Assembly: GCA_963969495.1 (NCBI GenBank)
Contig: OZ018318.1
Coordinates: forward strand, 100,865,141-100,929,140
Reading direction: 5' to 3'
Source of the DNA: Ceratothoa steindachneri
Taxonomy: Eukaryota > Arthropoda > Malacostraca > Isopoda > Cymothoidae
Length of the DNA: 64,000 nucleotides
A program made the position numbers and the translations under genes. Under the pieces are notes generated by a model that was given only the letters and a program-made list of their open reading frames with translations, was not told the DNA's origin and did not search any database. Positions 1 through 9,545 of this stretch are shown here, in pieces (position 1 is the first letter of the stretch; every line of letters begins with the position of its first letter).

Positions 1-766
1 AGATCCATGGGAAAGTAAATCGGAGACTGCCGCTGGAAAGAGGGAGCCACCCGAGGGCGACTCCAAAGAAGGGGGTGAGTGGGAGCCCCCCGGCACCCGT
101 AGGCAATGGAGAGGAGTAAGCCTCCTCTCCTGTAAAAGAATTTTGGAGGTTTCCCTGTGAAAGCACAGGAAGGGGGGAACCTTAATTTTTTTCAGGAGCT
201 GCCCGAAGGCGGCTCCGTCGATGGTGACGGGGAAAGGGGAACAGGGTTTTTTTTTTTAGATTTTCATCATCGGGCATGGGGACCCTATTCTTTTCACGGG
301 ATGCAGACGCTAAGCACCCCTCGCAGTAGCACACTCTGCAAGGGATGCCCACGGGGCTAGCAGAGCCAGGTGCCCCCATTTTAGGCCACCCCTTCCGCCT
401 GGTGACCTGGCAGCCCTTCGGCATGGCGGCTCCACCTTGGGACGCGGCGTAAAATGGATAGTGTTTGAAGATAGAAAGGAAGAGGAGGTGAGGAAGATCT
501 GGGTTGGGATAAAACAGGTTATTAAAAAACCCACCATCTCAAAATGGAGCTCAGGGGTGAGGGATCATTGTCCCCTACCACCTCAGCCCCGATCCGGGAT
601 AGTTGTCTGAGAAGAAGGTCAGCATTTACCCTGTGAAAATAGTGGCCAACCAGGAAAAGTTGTGGGAGGGGTTGTAGGGGAAGAGAGTCCAAGCTGGGGC
701 CGGATGGGGCGCTGAGTCCCGACAGCACGGCGGCCAGGAAGGTAAATCGCCGTGCCCCTTACGGGG
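1..766 (-). mobile_element. Element A copy A0, 5' UTR only (runs off window start)
   Basis: This stretch matches the 5' leader regions at about 14415-15150 and 26979-28435: the same blocks recur in the same order (the GAGAAGGGGGTGAG-like block, the leader around the CACAGG block, the CAGCACGGCGGCCAGGA block, and a terminal CCTTACGGGG). The element is on the minus strand, so its 5' end is at 766 and its body lies left of base 1. No coding part is in the window. Open frames inside it are non-coding leader. It is diverged from the other copies by small indels. Confidence 0.8.
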
Positions 767-3100
767 CTTTACTTATGATAATTGCTGTCACAAAGCTTGA
801 GAGTATCAAAACCGTCTTGTATTAGCTAGGTGATGTTGGTGGTTACCAACAGTGCTTATTGATCATCGACGAAAGGGTACGCGGGATCAGTGTGTGGTTG
901 GTTTGGCTTGAGCGAGGATGGGTAGAGTGTGTGGATTCCCAAACGTTTGGGGGAAAAGTAGTGAGAGATAAAAAAAAAGAAGTGTTTGTGTCGTGCATTG
1001 ATGCATCTGGGACCAAGTATTTCTGGTGTAGATATATGCGAGGTGTCAGGGCTACAATGTAGTGATATGTCATGATCTGCTGTGATCAAATGTAGACGTT
1101 TTATTTAAGTTCGCAAGCTCTTAAGTTCAGGTAACAATCATTGTGTCTTATTACATGAGGGTGATTGCTTGTTTATGATCGAGTAGTTGGTTTGCGAGCA
1201 ATGTTCCTCCACATTGTTTGAGATGGCAAGTAGTCTGTTTTGTCCCAAATCTCTTGCAGGCTTTTGTCCAGGGTATCAGGTAAAGTTTGGCAGTGTCGCT
1301 TCTAGTGTTGCTGTCTGACTGCTTGGATGTTTAGTGTTAGATTTTGATGTTGTCGGCACAGAATTACGACCTCGCAAAAAACCTTAAGATCCACTTAACG
1401 TTAATTCAAGAGAGAAGGGACAAGGAATTTGAATTCATTTCATTTTCTTTTCTGGGGCCCCGCTAGTGAGTGCGGGACCCCAGCCAGTGAGTGCACACCA
1501 GCAGAAGTGACTGAGTAAAAGTCAAAGGTGAAGGACAGGTAAGAAGAGGAGAATTTAGAGATGAAGAATTAGTTTCAGAATTTTTATCTCTGTAATTATA
1601 TTTATTGATTTTATTTATAAATACATTATTTGAGGTAGTGTTTTTAACGATATTCCTATACAGGTTATTCCAAGTTTGTGTTGTTTTCTAAAAAATAAAA
1701 TTTTTTGCTATCGCAATGTTCATTTTCTATGTTAATATTGAAAGTGTGAGTGTTTGGGTAATTTTGTTCTGGTTTTGATGAAAGATTTAATCTCTGTGTT
1801 GAAGTATGGTTGTAGTATTTTAGGTTACCCAGCGGGATCTATTCGTTATCCGCTGTTGAGTAAGTAGGCAGTGTGAGTCGAGTGTGTTTTATATAGCTGA
1901 GGTAAAATGTTCCAGTCAGCTCTGTTGTAGTTGGCGTATAGTGTATGGATTAGTGAGAGTGCGACTCTCAATCGCGATTTATAAGTATAATGATCGAGGG
2001 AGGGGAGTGGGGGGGGGTAGTGTTGGAGCAGGTATCCAAGTTCTTGTTAGCTAAAGATGTTGAATAGAAGGTGACTAAGATTGGTGAAGAGAGGGTGATA
2101 TCTGGGAAGGTGATTTTGGTATAGATGTTGAAAGGTTTCCGGGTTCTAGATGAATAAATGGTCGAGGTATTTTATGATGTGGTGGAGGATTGTGGTTTCC
2201 TAGAGTCAAATAGGGCGACAGAGTCTTGGGTGTTGAAGTCTCTCGCAACGTTTTGCTTGGTTGCGAATGGAATTATTTCAGTGCTGGCTAGTAATTTGGT
2301 GTGTGGGAGTTTGGGGAAAGGAGGTCGAGTGCAGGGGTTGGTGAAGTTGTATTCCGTTTTGTTGATACTATGCGAAAAGTTTGGAATTCCACTAGATCGT
2401 GTAGTGGGAGGCAAGGGAAGAATGTGTCAGTAGAGATGTGTAGTTGAAAGGAATACTCTCTCTGATCTACGTAATCATCACACCCCCTATCGCTTTTGCG
2501 TGTCTCGTAAGGTGCGTGTAATGGTGGTATCCTTGTGATGTGAGAGTGTCGTGAGTTTTTCGAAAGAGGAGGAAATCCTTTAGTTGCAGGTTTTTGTTTG
2601 TATGTTTATGTTTAGTTGTAATATGTTGATAGTATGTTCCGAAGGAGAATTTAAGGAGGGGGTTAAGGTGGAGCTGGTTAGGAAATGGTTAGAGGATGTT
2701 TGTGTGGTTGTGAATGGATTGGTTTGTGAAAGGGATACTACTGAATGATCTGATGGGGGTGAAATGTAGCGGGCTGTGTGCTTGCGGGATATGTGAATAG
2801 GAGAAGGGGTAGTATGAATCATGGTAGTGTGTGGTGTAGTGGGTTCATCTCCCACAATTTGCATACGGATCGAGACTCCACCCCGTTTCCAGGGGAACCG
2901 AACGTCCAAGTGTGACATGGGCCGGGCCAGGATTTAATTTTGTCTCTGGTGTAGGGTTGGAGGGGGTGCGAGTAAAATGATGTGGTGTTGCGTGTGTGGA
3001 AGTGATGTAATGTGAGGTTAGTTGTGAGTGGATGTGGGATGGCCTGCTGGTCGTATTTTAAACACCAAGGAATGAATATATACATAGTAAAAGACTCGAT
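767..3100. other. Unassigned, GT-rich intergenic stretch
   Basis: I recognise no gene here. The plus strand is rich in G and T from about 1720 to 3060, so open frames arise on the complementary strand as Thr/Pro/His/Ser-rich nonsense. Short G runs occur near 2003-2020, and a run of about 17 G lies near 3194-3210. Around 2830-2930 a GC-richer patch might be a decayed SINE, but I could not identify box A and box B with confidence. Confidence 0.4.
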
Positions 3101-3423
3101 CGTACTAAATCATTAACCACTTGAAAGAGTCTTCCTCCCGCCCACCGTGACAACCCTCATAGTCGAACCTGATCAGTTCGATTGAAGAGAAACCGGGGGG
3201 GGGGGGGGGCAAAGTAAGTACCCATCTACAATGAATTTCTGAGGGTCTTTTTGGTATTACAATTGTAATGTGAGCGTGAAATTCGCGGGGAGGGGGGCAT
3301 TGGGGGGTGTCGATGGCCCCAAAGAAACTCAAAGCCTGGGGAGCCCTAATATGGCACTGCCTACTGTTCCTTCACAGTAACGACCCTCATAATCGTCTAC
3401 CATTACAAACGGAACCAACTTAC

Positions 3424-5289
3424 CACCCACAGTCGGTAATATTCGTCGCTGAAATCGTATTTCAATTGCAACGCCTTAAAACCGCTCTCTATTTTGGACA
3501 TTCTCGCCTCCATCTTATCCCCCACTTTCTTGGTGAACTTGAAATTCCCCGCGAGCGCGCCGAGCATCAGGTGCCACACCGATTTCACCTTCTCGATGGC
3601 AATGGTGAGGCCGCGGCCATCGAGGTAATAAAGCACGCCCCCTTCACTCGCATGCTTCTGTCGTGTCTGAAACGTGTTGAAAGAGTTGCTAGATTTAATC
3701 AGTAGATAAAAGGTCATAAAAGAGCAGAGGAAGGAAGGGACGGAGGGGCATGGTGAAAGTTGGGAAGTTATCTGGGACCCTAGGTACGGGAGGGCACGCA
3801 ACTCTCTTGGACATGCCCTTCCTTTGGTGGATATGAAATCCTCAAGTTTTTATGGTAGAAATAGACTACTTGGCATCCCAACCCTGCACTATGGGTTAAA
3901 TGTAGATCTGCCTTGGTTCCGGAGTTGTTCGGGTTCTCACGCTCCAAGTAGTCTCCCTGAGTGCCTATTAGCACTATATAATCTTCCATACATTTTACCA
4001 AGCCCCCTCACATTTAGATCCACTTTTAAAATATTTCTGGCGGAAATTTCTCCCTTTTCTTTCAATCTACAACCTCCATGACCCCCCTCCCCCCCAAAAA
4101 AAAACAACAACAAAAAAACAACCCACCTCCTCTACCTTCTTCTCAACATCTTTCGAATCGCACACTGAAAAGCAGGGTGTCTGAAGACCGAACCCTTTCG
4201 CAATTGTCATTCCAATGTGTGGCGGGAATGCTGTCAATGACTCCACTCCCGACTCCTCAGGTGAATGGCAAAACATGAGAAAATACAGCTCCACTTCTTC
4301 ACCCTCCATTAAAGATGTATTGTTGACGACGTGTTGGTTGTGTGGTCGCAGGATCTCACACACGACTGTAATTTTGGTCGAGTGGAGGAAGCGCTTGAGG
4401 AGATTCAACTTGAGGGCGTCCAATCGATGTAAACAGTTGAAAATCCCCTTCGCGATGTCTTTGGCGTCCGAGAAACGCGGGTCTTTATACTTGTCAATGT
4501 CCCCGATGTCTTTGACGATCAAATGGACATGTTTCGAGCCCCCGATCATGTAGTAAGAGCCATCTATTAACCTAGATTAGAAGGTTAGAGAAATTCCGCT
4601 ATTAACTTGAAATGGATTAGGATTGAGTTTGAAATTTTCGTCATAGATCGGGAAGATTCCACATCGTATCAAACGCAACCCCGCTCGATAGCCGAAGACT
4701 GTGTTGTTTTTTTTGAGACGCGCATTTTATTATAATAATCCCATGATATTTTACAAGGCCAGGATTCTCTTCCACGATTTACCATAATCCTGCCTAAAGA
4801 TATAACCCTCTCACACACCTACACTCCGATTTCCATGAAAAATACATCTGGTTACCATGACAATAAACAAGTGGACGTCTAAATTCCTGAGGTCCCAAAT
4901 AATATTCCCTACTCGTGGGCTATAACACTCACACGTACATATTTTCACTCTCCCCAACTAGACCACTTTTACCTCAAGATGCCTACGGCTGTGAAGAGCG
5001 CCCATACAAATGCGATATCATTCACCTCCATGTTCCTCGCACCAAACGACAACATCTCCATTCCCTCTCCTGATTACTAATCAAATAATGACCTGAAGGT
5101 GAAGTGGGCGGCGTCTCCGTCGAGTTTATCCATGCAGACGATCTTCTCGGAGAGAGCGAGGGGCTGGAGGCAGATGGGGAGCTGTTCTTCGAGACCGAAG
5201 AACTTGCGGTTGGCGTGAATCGCGAGGTCGCGCACGCAGAGCTTCCCTCCCTCGCACGAGAGCTCCAGGATGCTCAGACCGCGGGTGAT
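3424..5289 (-). CDS. RNA-ligase-like nucleotidyltransferase, three internal exons (partial gene)
   Basis: Three minus-strand exons join in phase: 5289-5093, 4571-4136 and 3666-3424. Both introns are GT-AG (5092-4572, phase 2; 4135-3667, phase 0), and a GTAAGT donor follows exon 3 at 3423. Exon 1 has the RNA-ligase N-terminal pattern (RGL...KFFGLEE) and then nucleotidylation motif I, KLDGDAAHF, where Lys would carry the AMP adduct. Exon 2 opens with YYMIGGSKHVHLI and contains VCEILRPHNQH, at the place of motifs III/IIIa. Exon 3 carries EGGVLYYL (motif IV) and IEKVKSVWH (motif V, KxK). No stop or frameshift interrupts these exons. The first exon(s) above 5289 and the last below 3424 are not resolved; a candidate C-terminal piece (SSIELIRFDYEGCHGG...) lies at 3105-3200. 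It resembles the poorly studied RNA-ligase-like families of eukaryotes and large DNA viruses. The substrate is unknown. It could also be an mRNA-capping-type or DNA-ligase relative, but the GSKxVH motif argues for an RNA-ligase-like protein. Confidence 0.7.
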
Positions 5290-6300
5290 CTGCGGGATTA
5301 TTCGTCATGAGTTTCAGGGTCGGTTGGGCCCCACCACTCCCCTTTTGCTACTCGAACTATATACAACTCATTTCCCACCCACAAATGCCTACAGAGGTAT
5401 CTTTTTTAGTTGCATGGCCGCGACTCTATGAGTTACTATGTCGGTCGGTCGGATGGCAACCATTATACTTTTCAATGAGTTATTTGGCAATAACACCGTA
5501 ACTATTCGTTCGATTCTAACGAAATTTGAAACACTTATGTTGTTTTACATTCTCTTTCGAGTGATATAATTAACAAGGTCCTCCCAAGGTTAGTCCGGGA
5601 ATTATTATAAGAAAACTAACTATGGGTCGGATTGTCCCGCTGGTTGAAAGTTTTGAAAGTCGTAAAGTCATAAGTCAGAATAATTGAAAGCACGCGACTT
5701 AGGTCTGTTGACCTTGTTTTGGATATTCAAACCATATATATATATATCATACTGGTTAAAAATGCCCCCGAGTGGTTTTATTTTTTTAATACCCCTTCCA
5801 CCCAACACACCGACCTTGAGGTCAGCTTTATCATTCCCCACATTTTTTACGAATTTATTAAACTGGTGAAATTAAGTGAAGTGAAAATGGGGGAATAGTA
5901 CATAACCGAATGAAAATCACATCGCCATTATAAAGGGCGCGTGAGTAGTATTTTGGGGTGGAGTCTGAGTCTACACACACTCATGAACACATTGGAAAAA
6001 ACACGTACACACGCACATGACCTTGCACTCCGAGTGCCCTCCCCTTACTGGTTTGTCGCCAAAATGTCCCTCCTCTTGATTTCGAAGGAATCAAGAGTCT
6101 GCACACACACACACACTTATTTGTTTGTCGCCAAATGTCCCCCCACCCCCACCCTCACCCCTTGTGGTGGACGTGGGTCGTTGGACCGCTACTACCACCC
6201 AATAGAGAGTGATCGAATACTTAGTAGTAAATACAAGGTTATCATTCTCTGGAGGTGTGAATTTGAAACCATGATGCAAACCATTCCAGGGCCACGTGAG
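5290..6300. other. Unassigned stretch between ligase-like gene and polymerase relic
   Basis: I see no recognisable coding sequence. It should contain the upstream exon(s) of the minus-strand ligase-like gene, but none can be picked by motif. A (TA) run lies near 5740, and CA-rich microsatellite pieces lie near 5972-6012 and 6102-6118. Confidence 0.35.
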
Positions 6301-6309
6301 ACGGTTAAT

Positions 6310-7805
6310 AGAATATCTGCCGATGTAATCAACGGTGTATTGGATGTTAGGAGTGCACTTTTTGGTGGCAGATGTAGCCCATTTATATTATACTACCCAC
6401 CAACCGAAGGTGTGAAAATCCATTATGTCGATTTTTGCTCTTTATATCCGTACTGTATGAAAAACAATCCCTATCCCGTAGGATCCCCTAGACGTTGCGT
6501 ATCTGTGCGAGAAATTTCGCCTATTCAAGAATTAACACTCAGGGTGTGAATGAGGCATATTTCGGTATCGTCAAAGTTGATGTTCTCCCTCCTAATGATC
6601 TGTATATTCCAGTTCTCCCTCAATCCGTAGGTGGTAAACTCACTTTCACACTCTGCACCACATGAGCTCAGCAAACCTCACACGAGTGCGATTACTCTGA
6701 AAAGCAAAGTATGATTTGCGGAGTGTACACCACCCCGGAACTGAAACTTGCCCTGGAAAAGATGTAATCGCGAGGAGTGGTCGGAGAGGAGAAAATGGAA
6801 TATGTGGATAGTTAATCAGGCTGAGGTGATTATCATACAAATAGACAACATCGAAAGGAATCCTGGAGAGCGTTTTAGAGCAAAGCTCTGTCTAAACAGG
6901 TAAGGATTTCTTTCTGCGATTAGTTTTTTTTTTCTGCATTGATATATTACATTCGAAATGTAGTTTATAAATAATAACACATTGTACAACAAAAAATGAA
7001 GTCAATAATTTCTACAACTTGAAGGCGATAATAATAATAATACAAAAAACACCCCATTAATCCTGAGCATATTTTCTTCCTTTTACAGTCCATTGGGAAA
7101 GTCGCTCAGAGAATTCGCGGTATGAAAACGGTCATCTGTGGTTTGGATCATGATGTAATCGACCTGATCAAAAACGACGACTTTATTGGGAACTCTTTGG
7201 ATGTAGATGGCAATGCATACATCGCGAAAGTGGAGAATGCTGAACATGTATAAGTTGACTCCCACGTAACGAATCTTGCAATTGCAGCATTCACAACCAC
7301 CTATGCTCGAATCAAGCTCCATGGCCTCCTAGACTCGTTGGTGAACGTTTGCTGTACTGTGACACAGACAGTGCAATCTTAATTGCTAGGAAAGATGACC
7401 CACAACCTCGACTTGGACAATTCCTAGGTGATCTCACCGATGAGATCAAAGATGTGTACGGTGCCGAGGCGTATGGAGATTCATTTTGATCAACGGGTCC
7501 CAAATCCTATCCGGTACGTATCCAAACGACGAGTGGGGTTAAGTATATACTTCGTGCTAAAGGATTAACCATTAACACTCAGACGAAGGATATAATAACC
7601 TACGATACTATGAAACACCTAGTTGGAGCTGATGATGATAGAGAGAATGTTGATAGCTGTCATATCCCTGTACATTTATGGGTTTCAGCGCCGAAGAACA
7701 CTTTTTGAGTGAAGGAGGTGTAAGGGAAAAAGTTTGAAGAAAGACATTTCGTAAACGTGTTGAACTCCCAGGGAGTTATCGAACCATACCTTTCGGTTTC
7801 AAAGG
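6310..7805 (+). pseudogene. polB: Viral/Polinton-type family B DNA polymerase, palm to C-terminus, broken
   Basis: Motifs run in family order. ALFGGR and IHYVDFCSLYP (motif A, D-x2-SLYP) lie at 6350-6450. GIVKVDVLPP and GGKLTFTLC follow at 6565-6650. The motif B Lys block (AKLCLN) lies at about 6880-6897, just before an intron. IAAFTTTYARIKL is at about 7275-7310, motif C YCDTDSA at 7352-7372, and a terminal IPFGF-type end near 7790. This is the family B type found in Maverick/Polinton-like elements, linear plasmids and animal DNA viruses. The exonuclease domain is missing. At least two in-frame stops (near 6664 and 6766) and frameshifts (around 6510, just after the intron near 7094, and near 7315) mark it as dead. 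The catalytic Asp residues of motifs A and C are still present. I describe the breaks only. Confidence 0.75.
6900..7088 (+). other. Canonical GT-AG intron inside the polymerase relic
   Basis: The donor is AAACAG|GTAAGG and the acceptor TTCCTTTTACAG, with an AT-rich 189-bp interior and a T-rich run before the AG. It falls inside the conserved Lys...Asn-Ser...Gly-Lys block of motif B and would split the Ser codon (phase 2). Removing it brings the two conserved halves to the expected spacing. This is the strongest sign that the stretch is an intron and not an insertion. Confidence 0.7.
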
Positions 7806-7974
7806 GATCTTACATGACATTTAAAAATTTACTATACAGTGAATCCATGTCAGCGATTATTAGCTCTTTATGTATATATTTTTTAATCATTAATAATATT
7901 CTCTGATTAATATGAATAAAATAAAGATGAAATAATACGCGTTGTAGTAGTAATGTTTTAATAGTTACTATACA

Positions 7975-8232
7975 TTCACACCCTCGGTGAATTCTTGAAT
8001 AGACGGAATTTCTCGCACAGATAAGCAACGCCGAGGTGATCCTACGGCATAGGTATGGATTGTTTTTCATGCAGTACGGATATAAGGAGCAAAAATTGAC
8101 ATAATGGATTTTGACCCCTTCGGTTGGTGGGTAGTATAGTATAAATGGGTTACATCTGCCGCCAAAAAGTGCACTCCCCACATTAAATACACCATTCACT
8201 ACACAGGTTGTCCCTTGAAATTCCAATTTCAA
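7975..8232 (-). pseudogene. Second, inverted fragment of the same polymerase (motif A region)
   Basis: Read on the minus strand, this repeats the block at 6310-6549 (ALFGGRC, YYPPTEGVKIHYVNFCSLYP, NNPY) with roughly 10 per cent substitutions by eye and small indels. The motif A Asp is replaced by Asn here (YVNFCSLYP against YVDFCSLYP). Homology stops at the shared GTGTGAATG (6541-6551 and its partner at 7976-7984). It therefore faces the plus-strand relic and shares only the motif A segment. Beyond it the sequence is AT-rich and unrecognised. Confidence 0.7.
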
Positions 8233-8254
8233 ATTCCCTGATTTTTTTCCTGAC

Positions 8255-8752
8255 CTACGTGAAATCCTGGTAAAGAATCAAAATCTTGTTAAAATAATTA
8301 TAAAAATAAAAGAAAGCCCACCAGGGCTCATCCCATACCGAACTGGTACAAAAGAAATGTCTTAATAATATATAATAGTAATTAAGAAATAAGAAAACAA
8401 TTTCAATTTTTTCGCAATAACAAATTTTATGAAGGTACCATTCTTTTCTTTCTTTCTTTTGTTTTATATTTAATAAAAAATATATATACATTAAGTTATA
8501 AAATATGCAACTTATATACAGAAAATCATAATTCACAAAAAATATTTTTCCAGGTTAGAATTTGGTCCTCTAGGATTTGAACTTCTTTCTTTTCTTCTAT
8601 TATTTTCCATTTTTTTCTTTAAATTCTCTTATTTCTTCCATTGCTTTTCTTTTATTCACAGCAGCATTTTTTGTTCCATATTCTTTTTCTTTTGTTCCTC
8701 GAAGTAATCCTCATAATATCCGCAAGCATTACGACAGCTTAATAACAACCCT
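8255..8752. other. AT-rich spacer with CTTT microsatellite tracts
   Basis: This is AT-rich DNA with short (TTTC)n runs near 8443-8460 and 8580-8600. No coding family is recognised. Its right edge is the 13-bp target duplication of the next element. Confidence 0.5.
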
Positions 8753-8765
8753 TTGTCTATTTCAA
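8753..8765. repeat. Target-site duplication, left copy (TTGTCTATTTCAA)
   Basis: This 13-bp word is repeated exactly at 15151-15163. It directly abuts the poly-A end of element A1 here and the element's CCCCGTAAGG start there. It therefore defines both ends of the insertion. Confidence 0.92.
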
Positions 8766-8779
8766 TTTTTTTTTCTTTA

Positions 8780-8862
8780 GAGCCCATCTGGCGACTGCCC
8801 ACTTGGGCATAAGTCGCCGGAAATACGACAGCCTAGAACTAGGCTACTTTAAAATAAATTAT
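8780..8862 (-). other. Element A 3' UTR terminal hairpins
   Basis: On the element strand two short stems lie close to the tail. One is GCCTAG-TT-CTAGGC (near 8832-8845). The other is a larger loop closed by GGCGAC...GTCGCC (near 8789-8817). The same stems occur at both 3' ends of copy A2 (22843-22912 and 23020-23090), where base changes keep the pairing. In non-LTR elements such 3' structures are commonly what the reverse transcriptase recognises; that role here is inferred. Confidence 0.6.
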
Positions 8863-8993
8863 GAAAAAATAACAATGATAAATATTGGAAAAACTTAATA
8901 ATTAAGATGCAATCTCCGGCATCGGGGGGAGGTCCCCCTCACCCCGGTGCAGGAGCGTGCAACCTACAAAGAAAAACAAAAAACAGAACCTAC

Positions 8994-9545
8994 TTAAATA
9001 AAGGGAAGAAGCCCGGCCTCCCCCCAAAAGTCAACAAGTCCACAAGTCAATGTGCACGAACTCGTCCCAAGTACAAGGGACAGGCGGTAGCGACCCCGCC
9101 CATCCCGGTACCGGGACAGGTAACGTGCGCGAAGATCACCCAGACAGGGACATTCGACAAGAATGTGCCGAACAGTCTGGGGGACGACACAGTCGTCACA
9201 ATAGGCCGCAGACGAGCGCTCCATCAAATAGCGATGCGTCACACGAGTGTGTCCGATTCGGAGACGACAGAAAGCGACCTGAAGCCGTCGCGGAATTGGG
9301 GGAGAGGTCCATGGAAACAGTCGCGTGATCTCCCGTACCGAGTGGTGTATTGCAACCAGTTATGCCGTGAAGACAGACGCAGAGCCTGGCAGAGCCCCGC
9401 TGACGTCGAACGCAATACTCCCGGCGCTGTACAAGCTTTGGGAGACGAGGCGTGGCGACAAATAGCCAAATGTGGTACCCTCCAGGGTGGCGTCCTGGGC
9501 AGAACCAGGGGCGCCACCGGCCCGAGAGCTATATCTACCTCTCAA
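8994..9545 (-). pseudogene. Element A1 ORF2 C-terminal part: RNase H remnant and HILVEC motif
   Basis: The end of ORF2 is readable as HRYLMERSSAAYCDDC followed by RHILVECP, a Cys/His motif usual after RNase H in I-group elements. RNase H itself is gutted. Compared with copy A2, one segment is missing at about 9327 (equivalent to roughly 23575-23917, holding YSDSQSA and WVLGH). A second is missing at about 9405 (equivalent to roughly 24005-24115, holding YTDGSK). Both joins lie in short matching words. Several frames are used, so the part is non-functional. Confidence 0.75.

Noticed and set aside
843..1089. Overlapping open frames on both strands near 850-1090
   Set aside because: All three frames are open at once, which fits chance in this composition. 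No motif is recognised.
2580..3085. Thr/His/Pro-rich minus-strand frames of about 90-110 codons
   Set aside because: They follow directly from the GT-rich plus strand and have no domain pattern.
6510..7320. Programmed frameshifting or recoding in the polymerase
   Set aside because: Several shifts in different places together with in-frame stops fit random decay better than programmed events.
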